Source of the DNA: NCEH01 sp043195125
GTDB taxonomy: Bacteria > Pseudomonadota > Alphaproteobacteria > Rhizobiales > Xanthobacteraceae
Assembly (NCBI RefSeq): GCF_043195125.1
Contig: NZ_JBAFWR010000005.1
DNA length: 64,000 bases
Direction: 5' to 3' (one strand)
The notes beneath the pieces were generated by a model. That model was given only the letters and a program-made list of their open reading frames with translations, ran no database searches and had not been told where the DNA came from. Position 1 is the first letter of the stretch; each line of letters starts with the position of its first letter. Below are positions 6,992-13,790 of this stretch, piece by piece. The position numbers and the translations under genes are program-made.

Positions 6992-9277
6992 TCAGGCGCT
7001 CAGGGCGCGAAACGAGGCTGCCTGTGTTTGCTCGCCGCGCAGCTGGGCAAGCTGGCGCATCTCTATCACGCTCAGCGCAAACGACACGACGGATTCTCCG
7101 CCCCGGTTCTCATTCGGCCGGTCACGATGCAGGCCGTCGCGGCAACTGCCCGTTTCGATATCGACGAGCGACGCGGAAAGATCGTTGCTGCCGAAGAACC
7201 ATGCGAAGGCCCGCTCGGCCTCATCCCGCCATGTCTGGTCGCCATCCGCATCCCATGCCGTGAGGCACGCGGAGATGGCTGCGGCGGCCTCGACCGGCTG
7301 CTGGTCGAAGGCTTCCGGCAGCGCCCGCACATTCGCGAACCCCTCGGTTCCCACGGGGCGGAACACGCCGGTCGTTGCGGTCTGGAGCGTTACCAGCCAG
7401 CGAAGCGCCCGCAAGCCCGCCTCCACATAGTCCGGCGTGCCGCTGGACACGCCCGTGAGGATCAGAGCTTGCGGCAAGCGGGCGTTGTCGTAGGAAAGCC
7501 CTTCCTCGAACCACACCCAGTCCGTGGTTTCCACCGCTGCCATCAACGCCATCAGCCTGTCGGCCAGCAGCAGCCGCATGCGTCGGGCCTTCGCATCGTC
7601 CTCATACGCCGCGCAATACGCATCCAGGCCCAGCAGCGTGAACGCCCAGGCGCGCGGGGATGAAAAGCCTTCGACGGTACCGAGCGCCACAGCGAACAGA
7701 TCGGCCGCCCAGCGCCGGCGGGAGGCATTGTCGTCCAGGCGCGCGCAGGTGCCGAGCGCCCATAGGGTCCGCCCGTGGCTATCTTCGGAGCCTCGGTCTT
7801 CCAGCCAGCGGCGGTCGAAGCTCATGAAATTGCGAAAGCGCGCCACATCCGGATTCCAGGCGTGCTGCACGAATGCGGCAAAGCGGCTCGTCAGCACCTC
7901 CGGCAAGGGCGCTTCGCCCGGCGCATTGAGGGCGCAGGCCAGCAGGAGCGCGCGCGCGTTATCGTCCACGCAGTAGCCGTGGGACCTGTCGGGCACCGAA
8001 TGCACGGCGTGTTGGTAAAGGCCGGTATCGTCGCACATGGACAGGAAATGGCTGAGCTGAAGATTGGGAAGGGGTGGGCGCACGCGCGCCGGCGCACCAT
8101 GCGTACGACGGGCGATAACGCCGAGGCGATATCCGCGCCGGGCACCCTCGAAGGTGGCGATGTAGCGTTCGGCAGTGCGCTCCCAGGTCATGGAACGGCT
8201 GCTCGCATAGGCGCGCTGGCGCATGGCCTCACGCCGCCCGTCATCGGTCAGAAGATCGGCAATTTCCGCACCGATGGCAGTGGAATCGCCGAACGGCACG
8301 AGTGCACCCCGCCCTGCCGCCAGAAGCTCGCGCGCATGCCAATAGGGTGTGGAGACCACCGCCCGGCCGAGGCCGAAGCTGTAGGCCAAGGTGCCCGAGG
8401 TCATCTGCGCCTCGTTCAGGTACGGCGTCACATAGACATCGCACATGGAGATGAAGTCGAGCAGGGTCGGCTGGTCCACGAACTGATCGAGAAACACCAC
8501 GTGCCCCTCGACTCCGAGGGCCTGCGCCCGCGCCACCAGGCTTTCGCGATAGGCTTCGCCTTGCGTGCGAACCAGATTGGGATGGGTCGCGCCAAGCACC
8601 ACATAAACCGCATCCGGCCGCTGCTTGAGAACCGCCGGCATGGCATCGATCATCACCTCGATCCCCTTATTGGGGGACAGGAGGCCGAAGGTGAGGATGA
8701 CTGAATGGCCCGTGAAGCCGCGTCTCGCCTTTGCCGCGGCGGGCATGATGAAGGGAAAGTCGGGAATGCCATGGGGGATGACTTCGATCTTCTCCGCCGG
8801 CACGCGATAGACGGTGAGCAGAAGCTCGCGCCCCTTCTCGGCCATGACGACGAGCTTCGATGAGACGTTGACGATCCGTTCCATCACCCGACGCTGCGCG
8901 GCGTTGGGTTCCGCAAGCACCGTATGAAGCGTGGTCACGATGGGCATGTTCAGGCGCGACAGCAATGCCACGATATAGGCGCCCGCTTCCCCTCCGAAGA
9001 TGCCGAATTCGTGCTGCAAACTGACAACATCGATCTTGGCGCGGTTCAACGTCTCCGCCGCACGGATATAGTCTTCAATGCGGTCGTCACTGATCTGCAC
9101 CATCACGCTGGACGGATAATCATAAGCTTGGCCATGATCGTTCATGGCGACAATGGACGTGGTGATCTGCGCGGGCGCGGCGGCGATGGCGTGCTGAAGA
9201 TCGGTGGTGAAGGTGGCGATGCCACAACGGCGCGGCAGGGAATTGCCGATGAAGGCAACGTGTTTGACTTGGGTCAC
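6992..9277 (-). CDS. GT4 glycosyltransferase with fused C-terminal helical (toroid-like) domain
   Basis: A 761-residue two-part protein. Residues 1-400 form a GT-B glycosyltransferase: PRRCGIATFTTDL near the start, EFGIFGGEAGAYI, the hinge at HGIPDFPF, a nucleotide-sugar side beginning VILTFGLLSPNKGIEVM, and NEAQMTSGTLAYSFGLGRAVV in the place of the EX7E loop. Residues of about 420-745 form a separate helix-rich domain with repeated small-residue helices (DDNARALLLACAL, EDSHGRTLWALGTCARL, QPVEAAAAISACLTAW) like an (alpha/alpha) toroid of glycosidases. The start is the GTG at 9277, which overlaps the manA stop as GTGA. Its neighbours (manA, GH130) point to mannose chemistry. Which sugar it transfers, and whether the C-terminal domain is catalytic, is unknown. 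Confidence 0.8.
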   Translation of the reverse strand: MTQVKHVAFIGNSLPRRCGIATFTTDLQHAIAAAPAQITTSIVAMNDHGQAYDYPSSVMVQISDDRIEDYIRAAETLNRAKIDVVSLQHEFGIFGGEAGAYIVALLSRLNMPIVTTLHTVLAEPNAAQRRVMERIVNVSSKLVVMAEKGRELLLTVYRVPAEKIEVIPHGIPDFPFIMPAAAKARRGFTGHSVILTFGLLSPNKGIEVMIDAMPAVLKQRPDAVYVVLGATHPNLVRTQGEAYRESLVARAQALGVEGHVVFLDQFVDQPTLLDFISMCDVYVTPYLNEAQMTSGTLAYSFGLGRAVVSTPYWHARELLAAGRGALVPFGDSTAIGAEIADLLTDDGRREAMRQRAYASSRSMTWERTAERYIATFEGARRGYRLGVIARRTHGAPARVRPPLPNLQLSHFLSMCDDTGLYQHAVHSVPDRSHGYCVDDNARALLLACALNAPGEAPLPEVLTSRFAAFVQHAWNPDVARFRNFMSFDRRWLEDRGSEDSHGRTLWALGTCARLDDNASRRRWAADLFAVALGTVEGFSSPRAWAFTLLGLDAYCAAYEDDAKARRMRLLLADRLMALMAAVETTDWVWFEEGLSYDNARLPQALILTGVSSGTPDYVEAGLRALRWLVTLQTATTGVFRPVGTEGFANVRALPEAFDQQPVEAAAAISACLTAWDADGDQTWRDEAERAFAWFFGSNDLSASLVDIETGSCRDGLHRDRPNENRGGESVVSFALSVIEMRQLAQLRGEQTQAASFRALSA

Positions 9278-10233
9278 GGTCGCATCTCCGAAGCGCGGAA
9301 GGATGAGTCCGCTCGTGAGGGGAAAAGTTGGGTCGGGGCGGCGAAACCGGCCGCCCGCGTAGGCACGGCCGGCAGCTCGCCCGCAGCCAGCAGGTCGGGA
9401 TGCGGCACATCGGCGGCATAAGCCACCAGCGCTTTCGCACCACGCCCGCCGGCCCGGACGGGTGCGCATTCCCCCTGCAGGAAGAGCGCACCGCCGACCG
9501 TCACATCGAGGCCGGCCACGCAGGCACTGCCTTCGAGCATCAGCATCCAGGTTTCGTGCGGCGCGTCGAGCGACCAATCCACGCTGGGGGCGAGATCAAG
9601 CCGTTCGATGACGAAATGAGGTGTGACGGCGAGCAGGGTCCGGCCGTTGCCCAGCGCGCGCGGCGCGGCTTGCGGGCCAAGGGGCGCCATGTGGGTCGCG
9701 GCGACGGCCTGCTCCGCATGCAGCTCCCGTGAGCGGCCGTAGTCGAAAAGGCGAAAGGTCACATCGCTGCGCTGCTGGATTTCGGCGATGACGAGGCCGG
9801 CTCCGATCGCATGGATGGTGCCGGCGGGGACGCAGACCACGTCGCCCTTGAGCACGTCGCGCCATTGGACGCGCGCGGCGATGGAGCGATCTTCGATCGC
9901 GGTGCGCAATTGCGACGGCGTCAGCGGACCGTTCAGGCCGACCGCCACCTGCGCGCCCGGCTGGGCGGACAGTATGTACCAGGCTTCGCTCTTGCCGTGC
10001 TCCTGGCCGAGAGTGCGCGCGAACGCATCATCGGGATGCACCTGGATCGACAAGGGCTGCGTGGTGAACAGCAGTTTCAGAAGCAGCGCGGTCTCCGGCG
10101 CCGAGGGATCGGCACGCTCGAACCAGAGTTCGCCGACAGCCCCATCGAGGGGGGCGATGGTGCGCCACGGCAGCAGGTCGGTGCTGCCCCATGGCTTGCG
10201 AACCACGCGCACGCAGGCCTGTTCGATTGCCAT
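9274..10233 (-). CDS. manA: Mannose-6-phosphate isomerase, type I
   Basis: Cytoplasmic zinc enzyme interconverting fructose 6-phosphate and mannose 6-phosphate, the entry to GDP-mannose and mannosides. The 319-residue protein shows the zinc-binding motifs in order: QVHPDD, a glutamate in GKSEAWYIL, and a histidine in VPAGTIHAIG, followed by EIQQRSDVTFRLFDYGR, a strong type I signature. The C-terminal part is a shorter cupin lobe ending soon after VAYAADVPHPDLL. The ATG at 10233 follows AAGGAGA. Its stop overlaps the GT4 gene start, so the two are translationally coupled. The call to class I is confident; the symbol is by family. Confidence 0.85.
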   Translation of the reverse strand: MAIEQACVRVVRKPWGSTDLLPWRTIAPLDGAVGELWFERADPSAPETALLLKLLFTTQPLSIQVHPDDAFARTLGQEHGKSEAWYILSAQPGAQVAVGLNGPLTPSQLRTAIEDRSIAARVQWRDVLKGDVVCVPAGTIHAIGAGLVIAEIQQRSDVTFRLFDYGRSRELHAEQAVAATHMAPLGPQAAPRALGNGRTLLAVTPHFVIERLDLAPSVDWSLDAPHETWMLMLEGSACVAGLDVTVGGALFLQGECAPVRAGGRGAKALVAYAADVPHPDLLAAGELPAVPTRAAGFAAPTQLFPSRADSSFRASEMRP

Positions 10234-10321
10234 GCTCGTCTCCTTGACCGTTCCGCTGAGATCGGGACGATCTGAGACCGGACATGCTCGTTCGTTTGGC
10301 GCGATGCGCGAGCTGCAGTGC

Positions 10322-10627
10322 TTAGTGACGCCGGCTTGACGCGACGGAGGGGACATCCGTGACGTCCACATGGGCCGCATCGCTTTCCAGACGCAGCTCC
10401 TTGTCGGAGAAGGTCAGCTGCAACAGGCGCCCGTCGTCAGTCAGCAATTGAACCACGCGGCGACCGAACACCCCACGCAGGGCTGCCGCCGAAAGCCGGA
10501 TTTCGCCGGAACTGGTGATGCCGACAGGTGCATTGAAGAAGCTGTCGAAATCATAGGTCGCCCGACCTATTTCCTGCCCATCGCACCTCAGCATGCCTTC
10601 GCCTGCAACTCCACCGATATAACGCAT
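10322..10627 (-). CDS. Hypothetical protein, first gene of the mannose-related operon
   Basis: A 101-residue protein without a recognised family. It is soluble and strand-rich (RYIGGVAGEGMLRCDGQE, ATYDFDSFFNAPVGITSSGE, then IRLSAAALRGVFGRRVVQLL and LLQLTFSDKELRLES), which resembles a small beta-sandwich. The ATG at 10627 has TGAGGA at good spacing; a TTG two codons earlier is possible. It ends 88 bases before manA in the same direction, so it is probably the leading gene of the manA-GT4-GH130 operon. Its role there is not inferable. Confidence 0.62.
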   Translation of the reverse strand: MRYIGGVAGEGMLRCDGQEIGRATYDFDSFFNAPVGITSSGEIRLSAAALRGVFGRRVVQLLTDDGRLLQLTFSDKELRLESDAAHVDVTDVPSVASSRRH

Positions 10628-10838
10628 GGTCAATCCTCAAATAAACATGGAATGCTCTTGCCACATCTGAATGAGGCATCGAATTTCCGTTTAAGATCCA
10701 AGCAGAACCGCTCCGCAGCATCTCCAAATTCTGAAGACGGCGATAGAAGCAGGACAACGGCACCGATGTGCGCACGCGCACGTGCTTTCAGATCGCAGAT
10801 AGAATTCGGTCTATCCGCCAGCGACGCCCACGCTCAGA

Positions 10839-10880
10839 AATTCCGATATCTGTATTGAGATAATCTCGAATATCGGAATT
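10839..10880. repeat. Inverted repeat with 11-base perfect arms enclosing an 11-base palindrome
   Basis: AATTCCGATAT at 10839-10849 is repeated in inverted form (ATATCGGAATT) at 10870-10880. The 20-base interior contains a second palindrome, GAGATAATCTC, at 10857-10867, whose centre lies 2.5 bases from that of the outer dyad. It may be an operator for the operon that starts at 10627 or a structured 3' end for the leftward CbiM-like transcript. Confidence 0.6.
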
Positions 10881-10944
10881 ACAATCCTTCGCCTAATAAA
10901 ACCAATTTTTGGCGTAAAATTAATTGAAATCACAAAGATATTTA

Positions 10945-10957
10945 AAATCTCAGATTT
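10945..10957. repeat. 13-base palindrome in AT-rich island
   Basis: AAATCT-C-AGATTT, a perfect dyad with a single central base, followed by TTTTTCTTTT on the + strand a few bases later. It stands about 100 bases from the larger inverted repeat. Its role is unknown. Confidence 0.45.
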
Positions 10958-11181
10958 CGGATTTTTCTTTTGCCGCTCTGCATGATGCAACATTTATGTA
11001 AGGCAAAAGTTCCATTCATGAGCAAACGCAACCGTTGGACGCGAACACGGGCGAGCCCTGGTACACGGATCGCCGCATGTAAGCCCACAGGCGCGGTGGA
11101 CACGGGCACCATCAGGCGCCCGCCCTTTAGCACCGCGCTCGCAGGCCGATCCCAAGACGACGGGGACTCGCGAGACGCGTC

Positions 11182-11859
11182 TCAGACGGCGTCGTAGAGG
11201 CGGCTCTCCAGCAGCAGGGAGCCCCGCAGGCGGCTCAGCGCCTTGGCGGCGCCGAGCACGGCGAGGTCGGCCAAAGGCTCGATGATGATGACCAGCATAT
11301 AGGCACCGCCGAAGGTGGAAATCGCCGCCACATTGTCCGCCGCAAAGCCCTGGCCATACAGCGCCCAGAAGGCAACCCAGGCGACAATGCCCGCCTGATA
11401 GGTCGTGGAGAGCGCGAGGGCCTGGCGGTAGCGCAAGTCCACATAAGGCGTGTTGGGGGCGATGATTTTCTGGGCCACCACCTGCAAGGCGAACAGCGGC
11501 ACCAGGAGCGTCGTCACGTTCATGCCGAACTGCGGCAGGTCGAACGGAGCGAAGAAGATGCCCTGCACCAGTAGGCCGGTGGCGAGGCCGATGGCCGCCG
11601 GCGCCATGCCGAAGATCAGGAACAGGGTCGAGCCGAGGATCAGATGAACCTCCGAGACGCCGACGGGATAATGCGGGAGCACCTCGAAGAAAGAAAACAC
11701 GAGGGCGCTCGCCGCCGCGCTGCGCGACACAAGGGAGAGGATGCCGCGCTCGCGGACGGCCTCATAGGCCAGCTTCACGGCATAGCCGCCGGCGCCCGCC
11801 GCAGTGACGTAGCTGAGCCAGATTTTCCCGCTATCCACGAGACCAGGTTCGATATGCAT
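11182..11859 (-). CDS. CbiM-type energy-coupling factor transporter permease (orphan)
   Basis: A 225-residue membrane protein of the CbiM/NikM substrate-capture family for cobalt or nickel. It begins MHIEPG; in CbiM the N-terminal Met-x-His tail folds into the protein and ligates the metal. Further conserved features are LPHYPVGVSEVHLILG and about six hydrophobic helices. No CbiN, CbiQ or CbiO gene lies beside it, so it is an orphan component. GGAGGAG precedes the ATG. Directly upstream, on the same strand, lies a cobalamin riboswitch, so expression should fall when B12 is plentiful; this supports cobalt rather than nickel as the metal. Confidence 0.83.
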   Translation of the reverse strand: MHIEPGLVDSGKIWLSYVTAAGAGGYAVKLAYEAVRERGILSLVSRSAAASALVFSFFEVLPHYPVGVSEVHLILGSTLFLIFGMAPAAIGLATGLLVQGIFFAPFDLPQFGMNVTTLLVPLFALQVVAQKIIAPNTPYVDLRYRQALALSTTYQAGIVAWVAFWALYGQGFAADNVAAISTFGGAYMLVIIIEPLADLAVLGAAKALSRLRGSLLLESRLYDAV

Positions 11860-11871
11860 GACTGCTCCTCC

Positions 11872-11889
11872 GCCGTCTCACCCGACGGC
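11872..11889 (-). promoter_or_regulatory. Hairpin abutting the cbiM-like ribosome binding site
   Basis: GCCGTC and GACGGC arms of six bases with a six-base loop end directly beside the GGAGGAG ribosome site of the CbiM-like gene and lie downstream of the cobalamin riboswitch core. It could be part of the expression platform controlling translation. Confidence 0.5.
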
Positions 11890-11904
11890 CTGTGTTAGAT
11901 CCAA

Positions 11905-12103
11905 GCGCCTGGCCGGTCTCCTGACTCGCGGGTCGCCGCATGCCTTCCGTCTTCCCGAAGCGCCTTGGGGGATCGCTTCAGTGACATCGTGGAAGGCCGC
12001 TCGCCGCTCACAGTCGCGGGGGCGGTCGGGGCTCAGGGCGTCATCGCCCCTCCCCCGTTCCCATTTCACTTCCGGCACGTACGTCATGCCGGAAGAACCA
12101 TGC
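11905..12103 (-). promoter_or_regulatory. Cobalamin (AdoCbl) riboswitch
   Basis: Reading leftward, the conserved cobalamin riboswitch blocks appear in order: GGTTC and a GC-rich stem (TTCCGGCA...TGCCGGAA), GAAATGGGAAC, CCCCGCGACTGTGAGCGGC, a CACTG...GGGAAG pair flanking another stem, and finally the B12-box-like GAGTCAGGAGACCGGCC. It is placed about 45 bases ahead of the CbiM-type gene start. In this class B12 binding lowers expression of cobalt or B12 uptake genes. The boundaries are approximate. Confidence 0.92.
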
Positions 12104-12300
12104 GCGTTCAGGAGCGGCCAACCTCCGCTTTCTGTCAAGACGTCCGCGCGGCCACGCGCACCGAACTGCGGATTCTTTGTCGCCTGAAGACAGGCGCGCG
12201 GGGATCCGGCCGGCATGCGCGGCCCATGCCTCGCCCGGAATAAGCATGCACGCCCCGCCACAAGCCTCCCGCCCCAGACCGCCCCCCCCCGCGCAAACGA

Positions 12301-12486
12301 TTACTTGGTGAGGATCAGCTTGTTCTTGGAGGTCAGCGTCAGGGTATAGACTTGGTCGCCATGGACGATCCGCACCGTGCGCGCCGCGCGAAAGAGATCG
12401 GTGCTGTCCAGACGTCCGTCCGCCATCGCGATGGTGCGCACCGCCGTTTCGGGAGACGGCACGGGTCTCAGCTTGATGATGCCCAT
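12301..12486 (-). CDS. hemP: Hemin uptake protein HemP family
   Basis: A 61-residue small cytoplasmic protein. It shows the HemP pattern: a region reading LDSTDLFRAARTVRIVHGDQVY followed by the C-terminal LTLTSKNKLILTK, which is the family's most conserved part. In rhizobia the homologue HmuP acts as a co-activator for haem-receptor genes. AGAGGAG precedes the ATG. It lies downstream of the PCu(A)C gene in the metal-uptake block and upstream of the cobalamin riboswitch, but no haem ABC transporter is near, so its receptor may be elsewhere or the TonB receptor of this cluster may be involved. Confidence 0.82.
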   Translation of the reverse strand: MGIIKLRPVPSPETAVRTIAMADGRLDSTDLFRAARTVRIVHGDQVYTLTLTSKNKLILTK

Positions 12487-12598
12487 GGAAGGCGGCTCCT
12501 CTGCCGGAGTTCGGGCGAAGGGCGGGCGAAACGCGCCGCGCCGCCCCGGCGTGATTAGGCGGCCGGATCACCGGCGGCGGACGCGAACGACCGGCAGC

Positions 12599-13168
12599 TC
12601 ACTTGCCGGATGGCATCGTCATGTGGTCGTGCCCGCCGCCGTCGCTGCTGCCTTGGGCGGCGATCGACTCCACCTTGAACTGAACCGACACCGTGCCCGC
12701 CTTCTCGAAGGTCAGCGTGCCGTTGACCAGGGCTCCTTGCTTCAGGGGCTGCTTCAGCCCCATGAGCATGAGGTGATAGGAACCCGGCTTCAGCGCGACG
12801 GAACCGTGCGCCGGCACGACGAGGCCGCCCGGCACCGGCCGCGTGGTCATCACCCCGTCGGTCATGGCCATCTCGTGGATTTCCACCTTCTGCGCGGCCT
12901 CGGCGGTGGCGGAGACGAGGCGGTCGGGCGTCGCGCCGTCGTTCTTCAGCACCAGATAGCCGGCACCCACGCTGGCGCCGTCCGGCGTCGCACGGGTCCA
13001 GGGGTGCTCGATCTCGATGGCGCCGGCCTTGAATTCGTGGGCCATCAGGGCCTGGGCGGAGAGGGTCAGCAGGAACATGGCGAAGGCCAGGGCGGCCAGC
13101 GCCTCTTCCAGATACATGCGGCGGCAGAGGCGCGAGAACGCGCCGGGAATGCGGATGATATTCGACAT
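12599..13168 (-). CDS. Copper chaperone PCu(A)C (DUF461) family protein
   Basis: Periplasmic copper carrier of 189 residues that in other bacteria delivers Cu(I) to cytochrome oxidase or scavenges copper. A hydrophobic segment (LAALAFAMFLLTLSAQALMA) serves as signal or anchor. The Cu(I)-site pattern of the family is present: His-Glu-Met (VEIHEMAM), the following methionines (DGVMTTRP) and a late His-x-Met (GSYHLMLMG). The C-terminus adds a histidine/methionine-rich tail (HDHMTM). An unusually long N-terminal extension of about 20 residues precedes the hydrophobic segment. Its neighbours are DUF2946-like genes and an OprC-like receptor, consistent with a copper uptake route. Confidence 0.85.
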   Translation of the reverse strand: MSNIIRIPGAFSRLCRRMYLEEALAALAFAMFLLTLSAQALMAHEFKAGAIEIEHPWTRATPDGASVGAGYLVLKNDGATPDRLVSATAEAAQKVEIHEMAMTDGVMTTRPVPGGLVVPAHGSVALKPGSYHLMLMGLKQPLKQGALVNGTLTFEKAGTVSVQFKVESIAAQGSSDGGGHDHMTMPSGK

Positions 13169-13246
13169 GGCTTGGCTCCACGATGCGGCCTCCTATGGGG
13201 GACCGGATGTCACGATCGCTGGATAGAACCTGCGCAAGCGCAGGCG

Positions 13247-13711
13247 TCAGGCGATCGCGGGTGGAGCTCTGGCAAGGCTGGGAGAATGGCGTTCAGCCGG
13301 CACGGCGGAAAGGTGCGTGCCACCGATCCGCATCGACGCCGCTTGGCGGACCGGCGGGACGAATCCCTCCGCCGCCGGGGGCGGTGCGGCGGCCGGCCCG
13401 AACATGGGACAACCCATGACGCAGCAGTCCAACCCGTCATGATGGGAGGGAGCCCCGCCCCCGCTCGGGGCGCCATCCTCGGCCGGGGAACTGGAGCAGA
13501 GAATGCCGAACGCATCCGGTCCGTGGGCCGCTGTCTGGGCCGCCTGGGCTCCCGCGGCAAGCCCCACCACAAGCATCTGAAGCACGAGCAGATAGGCCGC
13601 GGCGATGGCGGTCCAGGCTCTCCAGCTAGTGCGCGGCTTGACCAAGATCAGATGTCTCAAAGGTTCGTGCGGTGGCAGTATGACAGTGCGACGCTGACAA
13701 TCGTAGACCAA
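13247..13711 (-). CDS. DUF2946-like protein with Cys motif (copy 1)
   Basis: Up to 154 residues with one hydrophobic segment (TAIAAAYLLVLQMLVVGLAA) followed by a Gly/Ala/Pro-rich exported part with a cysteine cluster DCCVMGCPM and an earlier Cys in GILCSS. This matches the layout of DUF2946 proteins, often found with TonB copper receptors and PCu(A)C proteins. The farthest upstream start is a TTG at 13711 without a clear ribosome site; the true start may lie nearer the membrane segment. It shares the pattern LVLQ...DAF...C with the protein encoded at 16148-16534, suggesting paralogy. Metal binding is inferred from the cysteines and context. Confidence 0.68.
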   Translation of the reverse strand: MVYDCQRRTVILPPHEPLRHLILVKPRTSWRAWTAIAAAYLLVLQMLVVGLAAGAQAAQTAAHGPDAFGILCSSSPAEDGAPSGGGAPSHHDGLDCCVMGCPMFGPAAAPPPAAEGFVPPVRQAASMRIGGTHLSAVPAERHSPSLARAPPAIA

Positions 13712-13790
13712 ATCGTGCGACAGGTCTTCGCCGGAGCGCGCGCGACGGCGATGACCACTTCGCCCCGCCGTCGCTTGCTTTGACGAAGCC

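Larger units (their letters stand above)
10628..11181. other. Intergenic region with an AT-rich island and palindromes; no gene seen
   Basis: The 554 bases between the leading gene of the mannose-related operon and the end of the CbiM-like gene hold no open frame with convincing coding character. The segment 10830-10980 is distinctly AT-rich and carries the dyads listed separately. The region must hold the promoter of the leftward operon, but I could not assign -35/-10 boxes. Confidence 0.5.

Noticed and set aside
4962..10880. The motif AATTCCGAT shared by two AT-rich spacers flanking the mannose-related operon, as a possible common operator
   Set aside because: A nine-base match between two stretches of about 400 bases is expected about once by chance, so alone it means little.
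10970..11197. A 75-codon frame on the + strand in the spacer beside the CbiM-like gene
   Set aside because: Arg/Thr-rich random-looking product that runs into the 3' end of a convergent real gene, no ribosome site.
12245..12300. C-rich tract after hemP as a special repeat
   Set aside because: Only a short homopolymer in GC-rich spacer DNA, without repeat structure.
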